Part shown: one piece after another, positions 17,956 through 27,721 of the stretch
Position numbering within the stretch: the stretch's first letter is position 1
How the letters are laid out: the number at the start of each line of letters is the position of its first letter
NCBI RefSeq assembly: GCF_002998925.1
Contig: NZ_CP027228.1
Span: 992,001 to 1,056,000 of the forward strand
Length of the DNA: 64,000 nt
Source of the DNA: Mogibacterium diversum
GTDB lineage: Bacteria > Bacillota > Clostridia > Peptostreptococcales > Anaerovoracaceae
Direction of reading: 5' to 3'
Notes under the pieces: model-generated
Databases searched by the model: none
What the model was told of the DNA's origin: nothing
What the model saw: the letters and a program-made list of their open reading frames with translations, nothing else
Program-made: the position numbers and the translations under genes

Positions 17956-19146
17956 TTACTTGTAAGACTCAATCATAGCCTTGAAAGCAGGCAGCGATCT
18001 CTTAATCATATCATTGCTTACACAGTACGAAAGTCTGAAGTATCCTGGGCAAGCAAATCCGTCTCCAGGAACTACGAGTAGGTTGTGATCTAGCTTAGCC
18101 TTCTCAGAATATGCGACAGCATCACCGTTTGGAGCTTTTACAAATAGGTAGAAAGCGCCATCTGGCTTAGCACACTCATATCCATACTCTGTTAGTGAGT
18201 TGTAGAGAAGGTTTCTGTTCTCTTCATAAGCTGCAAGGTCTGGCATCTCGCCAACACACTCTCCGATAACCTTCTGAGTAAGTGTTGGAGGGCAAACTGA
18301 ACCGATTTCACGAGCTGCACCTGAAACTGTATCATATACAGCCTTAGCATCTGCACACTTTTCAGGAACGTATACATATCCGATTCTCTCTCCTGGTAGA
18401 GAAAGTGACTTCGACCATGAATAGCACACGATGGTGTTGTCGTATACGTTAGGGATAAATGTAACCTTTACTCCATCGTATACGAGCTCTCTGTATGGCT
18501 CGTCAGCAACGATGTAAATAGGGTGTCCATACTCCTTGCTCTTTTTCTCAAGAAGCTCAGCGATTTTCTTAAGAGTCTCCTCTGTATAAACAACGCCTGA
18601 AGGGTTGTTAGGAGAGTTGATTACTACTGCGACCGAGTGTTCATTTATTGTCTTCTCGAGTGCATCCATATCAATCTGGAAGTGAACAGTATCAGCTGGA
18701 ACTACCGCTAGCTTAGCACCTGCACATGTAAAGAATACATTGTACTCAGGGAAGAATGGTGCGATAGCGATGAATTCATCTTCTGGGGAAGTTGTCAGTG
18801 CGTGAGCAACAGATACTAGAGCAGGAGCGCATCCACAAGTCATGAATAGCTCACTTGCCTTTGCATTGCAGTTAAATCTAGCATTGAGGTTGTCAGCAAT
18901 TGCCTGACGCACGTTCTCAAATCCAGGAGCCATTGAATATCCGTGAAGCTGAATGGAATCAGTAGTATCAATGAGCTTCTTAATTGTCTCGTTAACCTTA
19001 GCAGGTGCTGGGATACTTGGATTACCAAGAGAGTAATCAAACACATTCTCCTTACCAACTACTTTTGCCTGCTGCAGACCGTACGCAAAAAGCTCTCTGA
19101 TTACGGATGGGGCAGTCCCGAGTCCATGATATTTTTCGTTAACCAT
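17956..19146 (-). CDS. PLP-dependent class I/II aminotransferase
   Basis: 396 residues, fold type I. The Schiff-base lysine is Lys246 in CYSWSKSLSLPGERIGY, the conserved NSPNNPSG loop is at 178-185 and DEPYRE at 215-220. These features fit the aspartate/aromatic/alanine aminotransferase group. The strongly codon-biased sequence suggests high expression, which would suit an amino-acid fermenter. Substrate specificity cannot be fixed from sequence. It is the first gene of a possible operon with the LysR gene. Confidence 0.9.
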   Translation of the reverse strand: MVNEKYHGLGTAPSVIRELFAYGLQQAKVVGKENVFDYSLGNPSIPAPAKVNETIKKLIDTTDSIQLHGYSMAPGFENVRQAIADNLNARFNCNAKASELFMTCGCAPALVSVAHALTTSPEDEFIAIAPFFPEYNVFFTCAGAKLAVVPADTVHFQIDMDALEKTINEHSVAVVINSPNNPSGVVYTEETLKKIAELLEKKSKEYGHPIYIVADEPYRELVYDGVKVTFIPNVYDNTIVCYSWSKSLSLPGERIGYVYVPEKCADAKAVYDTVSGAAREIGSVCPPTLTQKVIGECVGEMPDLAAYEENRNLLYNSLTEYGYECAKPDGAFYLFVKAPNGDAVAYSEKAKLDHNLLVVPGDGFACPGYFRLSYCVSNDMIKRSLPAFKAMIESYK

Positions 19147-19420
19147 AAATTAACTCCTTTCTAATTCGATTAGCCATATGCGATTAACATCGTATTTATA
19201 ATTGTATTATATCACATGCAATTATACATGATAGACTCAGTGGGTATAATTAAAAATAAATATATACTTTAATTATTGTGATATTTGCCCCTTCCGTCTG
19301 TAACTGTTACAATTACTGTAAGACAATATATTACCTTTTAGTTTATTAGGTTTATGTGATTTAGTTCACCATAAAATAATATATCATATTGTAATTTTTT
19401 TATAAATTTTGGAGTGAGAG
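19147..19420. promoter_or_regulatory. Divergent intergenic region between aminotransferase and aroB-aroA
   Basis: AT-rich spacer. Overlapping palindromes GTAACTGTTAC (19300-19310) and TTACAATTACTGTAA (19307-19321) lie upstream of the aro fusion and could be an operator. No RNA gene or ORF is evident. Confidence 0.4.
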
Positions 19421-21757
19421 ATGAAATTATCCAGACTTGGAGAACTTATATGTAAATATCAAGCACGCGGAACCGTACTCATAATTACGGACACTAACGT
19501 TGCCCCTCTCTACTTAAACGAAGCGATTTTGAGTATCGAATCCTGTGGACTAGCTTGTGATAGCTACGCTATTCCCGCTGGAGAGGAGTCAAAGTCTTTT
19601 GAAACTTATATCAAAATAATCGAATATGCATCTCGTATTTCACTCACGAGAACAGACGGAATAGTTGCGCTCGGAGGTGGCATGGTTGGAGATATAGCTG
19701 GCTTTGTGGCTGCAACGTATATGCGGGGAATCAATTTCTACCAAGTTCCAACAACCCTTCTTGCTGCCGTAGACTCATCGGTAGGAGGAAAATCGGCAAT
19801 TAATACTTATTTTGGCAAGAACTTAGTCGGCGCCTTTCACAAGGCAAAATTCGTACTTCAAGACACGGCGCTACTCGCTTCCGAAGATGACTACGTCTTG
19901 ATGGATGGTTACGCAGAAATTATCAAAACTGCCTGTATCTCTAGAAGTGATGATTTGTTCAAGAAACTTGAGTCGGGGAACTTCGATATACAAGAGATAA
20001 TTGACGACTGTGTTGCAGTTAAAACCTACTACGTCGAAAAAGATGAAAATGATTCTGGAATTAGGCATATGCTGAACTACGGTCATACGCTTGCACATGC
20101 GCTCGAGAAGCTGAGTAGCTATGAGATTGGTCACGGTCATGCTGTTGCAAAAGGAATTGCATTCACAGCAAGTCTCTCGTATGACTTAGGTTGGTGCAGT
20201 ATCGACTGCAGGGACCGTATACATGCCTTGCTTGAAAAATTTGGATATGATCTATCTATTGATTTTCCAGCTTGTGATATAGCAAATGCTATGGCGGGCG
20301 ATAAAAAAAATGCTGGTGATGCCATTAAGTTTATAGTCAGCAGCGATATAGGACAGTCCAAGATTAAACTCATAACGCTAGCGCAGCTAGGAGAAATACT
20401 TGCCACCTATAGTGCGATATGTCCCGAAAGTGCGGCTATATCACATCGCGGCGCACCTCTATTTGCACCTACGAGATCGGTATCTGCTCCACCTTCTAAG
20501 TCTTATCTACATAGAGAGATTATAGCGGCTATGCTGTCGGGTAGTGACTTATGTCTGGATACTAAAGAACTTTCGGATGATATCATTGCGACATATGAGG
20601 CGGTAAAGATTATTTCAAATCATACTAATTGCTCAGCATTGGGAAACCTTGAGTCTAGCATCGTTTCATCAGATGACAAACTCATACTTGAATGTAAAGA
20701 AAGCGGCTCCACACTCAGATTTCTGCTACCAATAGTCGCAGCACTCGGACTAAATGCTGAATTCAAGCTAACTGGCAGACTAAGAGAACGCCCTATGCAG
20801 CAGCTAATCAGTCAATTAGGGAGACATGGTGCAAGCATAACGATAAGTGACTCAGGAAGCATTTCAATATCTGCTAGCTCTAGCCACATAACACCTGGCG
20901 AGTATAATTTTGCTAACCCCGAGTCGTCGCAGTACATAACTGGGCTGCTATTTGCCCTGCCACTGCTGAACGGTGACAGTGTTATCCGCATACTCAATAA
21001 CCTTGAGTCCTCGGCATATGTAATGATGACTCTCGATGTGCTTGGGAAATATGGTATAAAAGTGGATTATGCGCATACAAATAAAGAATGGGTATTTAAC
21101 GTACCTGGTAACCAGAAGTATATTTATTCAGCTTCTACTCCAGATGGCGATTGGTCAAATGCGGCTTTTTTGTTAGCACTCGGAGCACTTGGGAATAGCC
21201 CAATAAGAGTCCGTAACCTACCACTTCCATCGATGCAGGGAGATATGAATATACTCGATTTGCTTGAAGATTTTGGCGTAACCATTAATTGCTATCCAGA
21301 TATATTGGATGTCAATGGTGGAAGTATAGATGTATTTCCATGCAGAAACCTAAGGGCAATTAATAGTATTAACGCTTCAGGGTTCCCCGATCTTGTTCCT
21401 ATCATCGCTTTGGTTGCTAGCCTTGCGAACGGTACGACAGTTATAAACCATGCAGAAAGACTGAGATACAAGGAGAGCGACAGGCTCGCTAGCACATGCA
21501 GCGTACTTAGGAATCTCGGTGCTAATATAGAAGAGACAAAAGATGGACTAATCATTGAAGGAGTAGATACACTTCGTGGTTCTTACGAGGGTAATGGATA
21601 TGGCGACCATAGAATCATAATGATGATTGCAGTCTCTTCACTCATATCAGACGGTATTGTTAGAATCCACGAGGCTTCAGCAGTTGCAAAATCATATCCA
21701 AACTTCTTTGAAGTTATTAAACTACTAGGGTTCGATGACAATCTCGAACTCGTGTAA
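19421..21757 (+). CDS. Fused 3-dehydroquinate synthase / EPSP synthase (AroB-AroA)
   Basis: 778 residues with two full enzymes in one frame. Residues 1-330 are 3-dehydroquinate synthase: ALGGGMVGDIAGF (83-95), PTTLLAAVDSSVGGKS (110-125), and metal/catalytic residues around NYGHTLAHALE (219-229) and GHGHAVAKG (237-245). Residues about 345-778 are EPSP synthase: APPSKS (356-361), a GSTLRFLLP segment, and RERPMQQL, RYKESDR and GYGDHRI near the C-terminus. The linker is about 15 residues, with no stop or frameshift. It supplies steps 2 and 6 of the shikimate pathway. It is followed 45 bp later by the AroC-chorismate mutase fusion. AroB-AroA is also the N-terminal order in the eukaryotic pentafunctional AROM protein; the bacterial fusion is uncommon. 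Confidence 0.93.
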   Translation: MKLSRLGELICKYQARGTVLIITDTNVAPLYLNEAILSIESCGLACDSYAIPAGEESKSFETYIKIIEYASRISLTRTDGIVALGGGMVGDIAGFVAATYMRGINFYQVPTTLLAAVDSSVGGKSAINTYFGKNLVGAFHKAKFVLQDTALLASEDDYVLMDGYAEIIKTACISRSDDLFKKLESGNFDIQEIIDDCVAVKTYYVEKDENDSGIRHMLNYGHTLAHALEKLSSYEIGHGHAVAKGIAFTASLSYDLGWCSIDCRDRIHALLEKFGYDLSIDFPACDIANAMAGDKKNAGDAIKFIVSSDIGQSKIKLITLAQLGEILATYSAICPESAAISHRGAPLFAPTRSVSAPPSKSYLHREIIAAMLSGSDLCLDTKELSDDIIATYEAVKIISNHTNCSALGNLESSIVSSDDKLILECKESGSTLRFLLPIVAALGLNAEFKLTGRLRERPMQQLISQLGRHGASITISDSGSISISASSSHITPGEYNFANPESSQYITGLLFALPLLNGDSVIRILNNLESSAYVMMTLDVLGKYGIKVDYAHTNKEWVFNVPGNQKYIYSASTPDGDWSNAAFLLALGALGNSPIRVRNLPLPSMQGDMNILDLLEDFGVTINCYPDILDVNGGSIDVFPCRNLRAINSINASGFPDLVPIIALVASLANGTTVINHAERLRYKESDRLASTCSVLRNLGANIEETKDGLIIEGVDTLRGSYEGNGYGDHRIIMMIAVSSLISDGIVRIHEASAVAKSYPNFFEVIKLLGFDDNLELV

Positions 21758-21802
21758 TATCAACATATCGTATGTTAATCACCCTATGCCATAGGAGGAC
21801 AA

Positions 21803-23167
21803 ATGTCTATCTATAAAGGTCAAACACTCACATTATCAATATTCGGCACATCACACGGCCAATCGATTGGAATGACACTATCTGGAATTCCTTCAGAAGC
21901 TAATATCAATCTTGATGTCTTGCAGGAGTTTATGGCACGAAGGGCTCCTGGAAATAGTCCCCTTTCGACTAGCCGCAAAGAACCTGATATCCCTAAGTTT
22001 GTGAGCGGTCTAAAATCTGGGAGTTCTCGAAATTCAAGAAACCTTACTACAGATGGATCTGAGATAAAGGCGATAATCTACAATAGAGATGTGAAATCCT
22101 CAGATTATTCAAAGATAGCGAATACACCTAGACCTGGGCACGCCGATTACACAGCACACGTAAAGTACGGTGGATTGGAGGACTCACGAGGCGGCGGAGC
22201 ATTCTCTGGCCGCATGACTGCACCGCTATGTATAGCAGGCGGAATTTGCAAGCAGCTACTTGCGGAGAGAGGAATTTATATTCACGCTTCAATCCACGAT
22301 ATTCATGGAAATGCAGAAGATCCTCTATCCGAGATAAAAAAAGCTCAAGTACTTAGGGATTCAGTCGGTGGAACGATTTCATGCACCATAAGTGGATTAG
22401 ATGCTGGATACGGCGGACCGTTATTCGAAGGACTTGAAGGCCGAATTGCAGAAATAGTATATGCGATACCTGCGGTCAAGGGCATCGAATTTGGTGCTGG
22501 CTTTGAATCGACACGTATGTACGGAAGTGAAAATAACGATGAATTTTACTACGATGAGAATGACACGGTGTGCACCCGAACAAATAACTGTGGCGGCATA
22601 CTGGGTGGAATAAGCGACGGTATGGATATAGAGTTCCGCGTGGCAATAAAACCGACACCATCTATTGCAAGGTCGCAGAGGACCATAGTATACGATAGTA
22701 CAGAGGAGGCTGTAATCGAAGTTCAAGGCAGGCATGATCCATGCATAGTGCCGAGGGCCGTCCCTTGCGTGGAGGCTGCCGCTGCAGTTGTGATAGCTGA
22801 TCTAGTTTTGACAGAAAAAGCTGTTTCATCTGCAGCTTCTAAAAAATCAAAGGGACTGACGACGGCATCACCTACTTCAGCTAGCAGCTTCGGTCTCGCT
22901 TCCGACGACCTCTCACATCTTAGATCATCGATTGATGAGATAGATTTGCAGCTGCTAAACTTAATAGAACGTAGACTGCAAATTGCCGAATCAGTTGCCG
23001 CATACAAGAAAGAAAATAATCTTGGAATAATTGATTCAAATAGAGAGGCATCATTACTGAAGAGGATACAGTTCCTTTCCATCGATGACCTAGCAGATTT
23101 AAACGAAGAAATATTTAAGGCAATTATCAGAGCAAGCTGTAAACATCAGGAAAAGTTCTTAAAGTAA
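21803..23167 (+). CDS. Fused chorismate synthase / AroQ-type chorismate mutase
   Basis: 454 residues. Residues 1-about 340 are chorismate synthase: GTSHGQSIG (15-23), RPGHADY, a DSRGGGAFSGRMTAP loop and the C-terminal RHDPC...AVPCVEAAAA motif. After a Ser/Ala/Thr-rich linker (about 342-372), residues 373-454 are an AroQ-type chorismate mutase: LRSSIDEIDLQLLNLIERR and the VAAYKKENN helix. The fusion would pass chorismate directly to prephenate. AGGAGG precedes the ATG. It follows the AroB-AroA fusion in one operon, so four enzymes are made from two polypeptides. No other shikimate gene is in the window. Confidence 0.93.
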   Translation: MSIYKGQTLTLSIFGTSHGQSIGMTLSGIPSEANINLDVLQEFMARRAPGNSPLSTSRKEPDIPKFVSGLKSGSSRNSRNLTTDGSEIKAIIYNRDVKSSDYSKIANTPRPGHADYTAHVKYGGLEDSRGGGAFSGRMTAPLCIAGGICKQLLAERGIYIHASIHDIHGNAEDPLSEIKKAQVLRDSVGGTISCTISGLDAGYGGPLFEGLEGRIAEIVYAIPAVKGIEFGAGFESTRMYGSENNDEFYYDENDTVCTRTNNCGGILGGISDGMDIEFRVAIKPTPSIARSQRTIVYDSTEEAVIEVQGRHDPCIVPRAVPCVEAAAAVVIADLVLTEKAVSSAASKKSKGLTTASPTSASSFGLASDDLSHLRSSIDEIDLQLLNLIERRLQIAESVAAYKKENNLGIIDSNREASLLKRIQFLSIDDLADLNEEIFKAIIRASCKHQEKFLK

Positions 23168-23276
23168 CTACATACTTGATACTTTATTAAATATACTGAA
23201 AATCTAATCACCTTTCCACTTGAATTCAAGCGTTAATACAGAATTTTTAATCTATAATATTGTGATATTAAAGGGA

Positions 23277-23304
23277 AAAGGATGGGTCCTAAGACTCATC
23301 CTTT
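23277..23304 (-). terminator. Terminator overlapping the end of the flavodoxin-like gene
   Basis: A 12-bp stem with one mismatch (AAAGGATGGGTC 23277-23288 / GACTCATCCTTT 23293-23304) contains the stop codon and precedes TCCCTTT on the minus strand. Confidence 0.65.
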
Positions 23305-23843
23305 AGTTTCTTTCGCGCTGCCCTTAGCACCTGCTCAGTATAACGCCTATCCACGTTATCTACTCCATTTTCTATAGCATCTACCATAGTACTAGCTGCT
23401 GACGACGATGCCCTATCGGTAGCCCCTGATATAAGCACTTTTTTTGAAATTGCCATGAGAAACTTATCCAGTCCCTTGACTTCGCTCGGCACATATCTGC
23501 CTGGGCAAAAATATAGGAGCGTGTTCTGCATGTTTATTCCGTCTTTGAAGTTGATCTCACATATCTGCTGATAGTTCTGTGGATTGTACTCGGAAATTCC
23601 CGTTACAAAAATTATCAGCTTGTCAGCACAATACGCAATCTGCTTTCTGAACTTGTCAAATCCAACTATTCCACTCCCCCTTAACCAGCTACCGAAAATC
23701 ACGACATCGAACTGCCCAAGTGAACTATAGTCAAGATTCTCTAGAGATACCGATGTGCATCCTAACTCACCGGCAATCCACTCTGCATACTGCTTAGTCG
23801 AGCCACGTTTTGAATTGTATATTACTATTGCTTTTTTAATCAA
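23289..23843 (-). CDS. Flavodoxin-domain protein (paralogue 1)
   Basis: 184 residues. The N-terminus IVIYNSKRGSTKQYAEWIA is a phosphate-binding loop of the flavodoxin type and IFGSWLRGSGI and FVTGISEYN align with the isoalloxazine-contact loops; similar proteins are annotated flavodoxin domain or protoporphyrinogen oxidase HemG-like. It is 22 bp downstream of dnaE and shares its strand. It is paralogous to the protein at 28799-29395. It probably carries electrons; the partner is unknown. Confidence 0.78.
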   Translation of the reverse strand: MIKKAIVIYNSKRGSTKQYAEWIAGELGCTSVSLENLDYSSLGQFDVVIFGSWLRGSGIVGFDKFRKQIAYCADKLIIFVTGISEYNPQNYQQICEINFKDGINMQNTLLYFCPGRYVPSEVKGLDKFLMAISKKVLISGATDRASSSAASTMVDAIENGVDNVDRRYTEQVLRAARKKLKDES

Positions 23844-23865
23844 AACTATTCCTCACAAATCTATT

Positions 23866-26800
23866 TTAATGCTTTACGTTCTCTTTTCCGAGAAGCTGCT
23901 CTAATTCAATCAGTAAATTTTCATCGATATCCACACCATTTGCTGATTTAAGTGGCTTTTGCCCTGGCAAATATATTAGCATATCCGTGTCTCCTCTGTG
24001 TGCTGATACAGCTCCCAGTATTCTCTGCTGAATTTCATCATTTCCGAGCATATCAGACAGTTCTTGACTGACTCTCAACTTGAGATACTGCTTTTCACGT
24101 AACGGTTCGGTCTTCGCTTTACTTCGCGAATAGTTTCTCATGCTAGTGCGATTATAATCATTTCTACCCTGGTCTTTGAACTCACTGATTCGCTCTATTT
24201 CAGTCACTTTATTTACTAAGATCTCTGGGTCTGAATCCTCTTTGAAGCTTAGCGTGCCTTTGATAGCGACGATAGCATCGTTTTCTAACACGTATTTTGC
24301 CTTCGCATAATCTCTAGGGAATACAATCGCAGTTATTACACCGTAATAATCTTCGATAGTAAGTCTAGCCATCTCCTGGTTAGACTTTGTTATCATGCGG
24401 CGTAAATCCCCAACCATACCAGCCATTATAACTGTGTCGCCGTCATTAAAGCGATTACTTCCAGATGATCTCTCCTCTATGAACTCAGACTCAGTCTCAC
24501 CATCACCGCTGAGATTGGAATCAAATATTTCTGCGGTATTCGCAGTTATATTCTCATCTATCAAATCACGATACTTGTCGAGTGGATGTCCAGACAGGTA
24601 TACGCCCATCATCTCCTTCTCCATGGCGAGAAGATGTGCTTTATCGAAATTCTGTATATTAGGAAGCTCTGGTGCAGTCTTGACATCTTCCATGATATCG
24701 GAATCGAGCTGGAGCAGAGAAATCTGATCCTTAGAAACTCTGCGAGCACTACTCTGGGCTGCTCCGACGGCATCGTCACTTATAGCGAGAAGCGCGGCTC
24801 TATTTTGCGTAAATTCATCCATCGCGCCAGCCTTGATAAGGCACTCTATAGCCTTTTTATTCAGCTCTGATGGTTCAATAGACTTGATAAAATCGTATAA
24901 ATTATCTATATCACGCCCTCTTCTTCCTTCGACTATCGCATCAACTATACTGCTTCCAACGTTCTTAATAGCTAATAGTCCAAATCTGATCTTGCCATCC
25001 TTGGCGATAAATTTTCTCCTGCTATGCAGGACTGAAGGAGGTAGCACTTCGATTCCAAGCTCTTTGCAGTTCCTGATGTACGCCGCGATGTGCCGAGGCT
25101 CTCCCATCACACTTGACATAAGAGCCGCCATGAATTCTACAGGATAATGTGCCTTGAGATAAGCGGTCTCATAAGATACAACAGCATAAGCTGCAGCATG
25201 GGATTTATTAAAAGCATACTCGGCAAAGCTAACCATATCGTCAAATATAGCCTCTGCTGCCCTCTCAGGTATGCCATTTGCCACGCAGCCAGCAATTGCC
25301 GGTGTTCCGTCGGAATCGTCCTTGCCGTGGATAAAGTATTTCTTCTCCTCCAGCATGACACTCATCTTCTTTTTGGACATAGCACGACGCACGAGGTCAG
25401 ATCTACCAAATGAATATCCTCCAAGTTCACGCACAATCTGCATTACTTGTTCTTGATAAACCATGCATCCATAAGTCACGTTAAGAATTGGCTCCAAGTG
25501 AGGATCAACATACTTGACTTTCTCTGGATTCTTTTTATTTTCTATATACTTTGGAATCGAGTCCATCGGACCCGGTCTATATAGTGAGATTCCGGCTACT
25601 ATATCTTCAAAGCAAGATGGGTTCAAGTTCTTCATAAACTCGGTCATACCAGCACTTTCAAGCTGGAATATTCCCTGTGTGTTGCCCTTTGAAATCATCT
25701 CATACACAGCTGGATCATCGTAATCCATCTTGCTGAAATCAATCTCTACACCATGATTCTCCTTGATTAGCTGAATAGCTTCATTAATCATGGTAAGGTT
25801 TCTAAGTCCAAGGAAATCCATCTTCAGAAGCCCCAGCTCCTCAATCGTCGTCATGTTAAACTGAGTAGCTAGCCCCTTATCCGACATATATAGAGGAACA
25901 TATTCATCGAGAGGCATCTTGCTGATTACAATTCCTGCGGCATGCGTCGAGGAATGGCGTGGCATACCCTCAACTGCCATCGACATGTCGAGGATATTTT
26001 TTACAAGAGGCTCAGTTTCGTATCTCGCCCTGAGATCGCGATTGATATCGAGAGCCTTGCTGATAGTCATACCAAGTTCTGCCGGAATCGCTTTCGCAAT
26101 TGAATCAGCCTCCGCATAGCTCGCATTGAGCGCCCTACCTACATCACGCACGGCAGCCTTCGCCTTAAGCGTTCCAAAAGTGATAATCTGCGACACCTTG
26201 TCTTTTCCATACTTTTGAACAACATAGTCAATGACCTCCTGTCTTCTATCGATGCAGAAGTCGACGTCTATGTCGGGCATGCTTACTCGCTCAGGATTTA
26301 AGAATCTCTCAAAGATTAGATTATACTTAATAGGTTCTATCTCGGTGATTGCCAGGCTGTATGCCACTATGCTTCCCGCCGCTGAACCTCTGCCAGGTCC
26401 AACGGGGATATCATTGCTCTTGGCATAATGAATAAAGTCCCATACGATTAGAAAGTACTCGACATACCCCATCTTCTCGATCACCTCGAGCTCACTCTCT
26501 AGCCTGGTACGATATATGGATTCATCCTGAAGAGCTTCGCTACCATATCTTCTCTCAAGCCCATCGTAACAAAGATTCCTGAGATAATCTTTGTTAGTCA
26601 TTCCCTCTGGTGGTACGAATTCTGGTAGGTGATATTCGCCGAACTCAAACTCTACATTGCAGCGCTCCGCAATCTTGTGTGAATTTTCTATAGCTTCCGG
26701 GTGATCTGGAAAAAGTTCCATCATCTCGGACTCGCTCTTAAGATAAAATTCATCGTTCGCAAATCTCATTCGATTTTCATCGTCAACCGTTGATCCTGTC

Positions 26801-27471
26801 TGGATTGCAAGAAGCACATCGTGAGCCTTAGCATCGCTCCTCTTTATATAATGTGCATCATTAGTAGCAACCAGTGGCGCACCGATATCCTCTGCAAGTT
26901 TAACGAGTCCCTGAGTAGCTGGCTTATCATCATCTAGAAAGTGATTTTGTATCTCCAAATAGAAATTGTCTTTTCCAAATATATCGCGTAACTCAAGCGC
27001 CTCTGCCTTCGCACCAGAGTAATCACCATTTAATATCTTTCTTGGAATTGCACCAGCTAGACAAGCGGAAAGGCAAATTATTCCTTCGCTATGCTCGCGC
27101 AGCAACTCCTTATCTACTCTCGGCTTAAAATAAAATCCCTCTGTAAATGCAGCTGACACGAGTTTAGTTAGATTTTTATATCCAATCATGTTCTCCGCAA
27201 GCAGTATGAGGTGATTCATATTCCTGTCACGATCAGGGTCCTTATCAAAGCGAGTTCTCGGAGCAACATAAACTTCACAGCCGATAATTGGCTTAATGCC
27301 TGATTTTTTGCAGGATTTATAAAAGTCGATAATACCGAACATAACACCATGATCGGTTATAGCCAAGGAGTCCATTCCTAAACTCTTCACATATTCTGGT
27401 GCTTTGTTAATCTTGGACATTCCGTCTAGCAAACTGTATTCTGAGTGAACATGTAAGTGTGTAAATGCCAT
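23866..27471 (-). CDS. dnaE: DNA polymerase III alpha subunit (DnaE)
   Basis: 1201 residues, DnaE1/DnaE3-type. It opens with a PHP domain (HLHVHSEYSLLDG), then the polymerase palm with PDIDVDF (catalytic aspartates), fingers, a helix-hairpin-helix region, and a C-terminal OB fold (about 1000-1090, MAGMVGDLRRMITKSNQEMA). No PolC-type 3'-5' exonuclease insertion is present, so it is not PolC. It is the chromosomal replicase catalytic subunit or the Firmicutes DnaE that extends primers. The gene ends just before the flavodoxin-like gene. Confidence 0.96.
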   Translation of the reverse strand: MAFTHLHVHSEYSLLDGMSKINKAPEYVKSLGMDSLAITDHGVMFGIIDFYKSCKKSGIKPIIGCEVYVAPRTRFDKDPDRDRNMNHLILLAENMIGYKNLTKLVSAAFTEGFYFKPRVDKELLREHSEGIICLSACLAGAIPRKILNGDYSGAKAEALELRDIFGKDNFYLEIQNHFLDDDKPATQGLVKLAEDIGAPLVATNDAHYIKRSDAKAHDVLLAIQTGSTVDDENRMRFANDEFYLKSESEMMELFPDHPEAIENSHKIAERCNVEFEFGEYHLPEFVPPEGMTNKDYLRNLCYDGLERRYGSEALQDESIYRTRLESELEVIEKMGYVEYFLIVWDFIHYAKSNDIPVGPGRGSAAGSIVAYSLAITEIEPIKYNLIFERFLNPERVSMPDIDVDFCIDRRQEVIDYVVQKYGKDKVSQIITFGTLKAKAAVRDVGRALNASYAEADSIAKAIPAELGMTISKALDINRDLRARYETEPLVKNILDMSMAVEGMPRHSSTHAAGIVISKMPLDEYVPLYMSDKGLATQFNMTTIEELGLLKMDFLGLRNLTMINEAIQLIKENHGVEIDFSKMDYDDPAVYEMISKGNTQGIFQLESAGMTEFMKNLNPSCFEDIVAGISLYRPGPMDSIPKYIENKKNPEKVKYVDPHLEPILNVTYGCMVYQEQVMQIVRELGGYSFGRSDLVRRAMSKKKMSVMLEEKKYFIHGKDDSDGTPAIAGCVANGIPERAAEAIFDDMVSFAEYAFNKSHAAAYAVVSYETAYLKAHYPVEFMAALMSSVMGEPRHIAAYIRNCKELGIEVLPPSVLHSRRKFIAKDGKIRFGLLAIKNVGSSIVDAIVEGRRGRDIDNLYDFIKSIEPSELNKKAIECLIKAGAMDEFTQNRAALLAISDDAVGAAQSSARRVSKDQISLLQLDSDIMEDVKTAPELPNIQNFDKAHLLAMEKEMMGVYLSGHPLDKYRDLIDENITANTAEIFDSNLSGDGETESEFIEERSSGSNRFNDGDTVIMAGMVGDLRRMITKSNQEMARLTIEDYYGVITAIVFPRDYAKAKYVLENDAIVAIKGTLSFKEDSDPEILVNKVTEIERISEFKDQGRNDYNRTSMRNYSRSKAKTEPLREKQYLKLRVSQELSDMLGNDEIQQRILGAVSAHRGDTDMLIYLPGQKPLKSANGVDIDENLLIELEQLLGKENVKH

Positions 27472-27721
27472 CTCTACCTCTTTACTAATAAATATATTAA
27501 TTAATAAATAATATATTAAAAATAATTTTTCTTTCAGTCAGTAAATTGTATCACAATAACCCGAAAATAGCTAAATATCAATATCTTCATAATAATAACA
27601 TATTATCGCTATATTATTGACAAACATATGTCAAACCAATATAATGAACTCAAGAACAGACGATCGGGAGTCTGTAGGAATTATCTTTTTTACATCGTTT
27701 TTTAAACGTATGGAGGTTATT
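27472..27721. promoter_or_regulatory. Divergent promoter region of dnaE and the TSUP permease gene
   Basis: Very AT-rich. It contains a full consensus promoter for the permease (see 27617-27645). No ORF or RNA seen. Confidence 0.5.
27617..27645 (+). promoter_or_regulatory. Consensus sigma-A promoter overlapping an inverted repeat, TSUP permease gene
   Basis: TTGACA (27617-27622), 17 bp, TATAAT (27640-27645). TTGACA and TGTCAA (27629-27634) form an inverted repeat with a 6-bp centre, so a repressor could occlude the -35 box. The start would be near 27652. Confidence 0.8.

Noticed and set aside
27617..27721. Longer N-terminus for the TSUP permease
   Set aside because: The upstream codon lies inside the -35 box of a perfect promoter; the ATG at 27722 has a GGAGG-like site.
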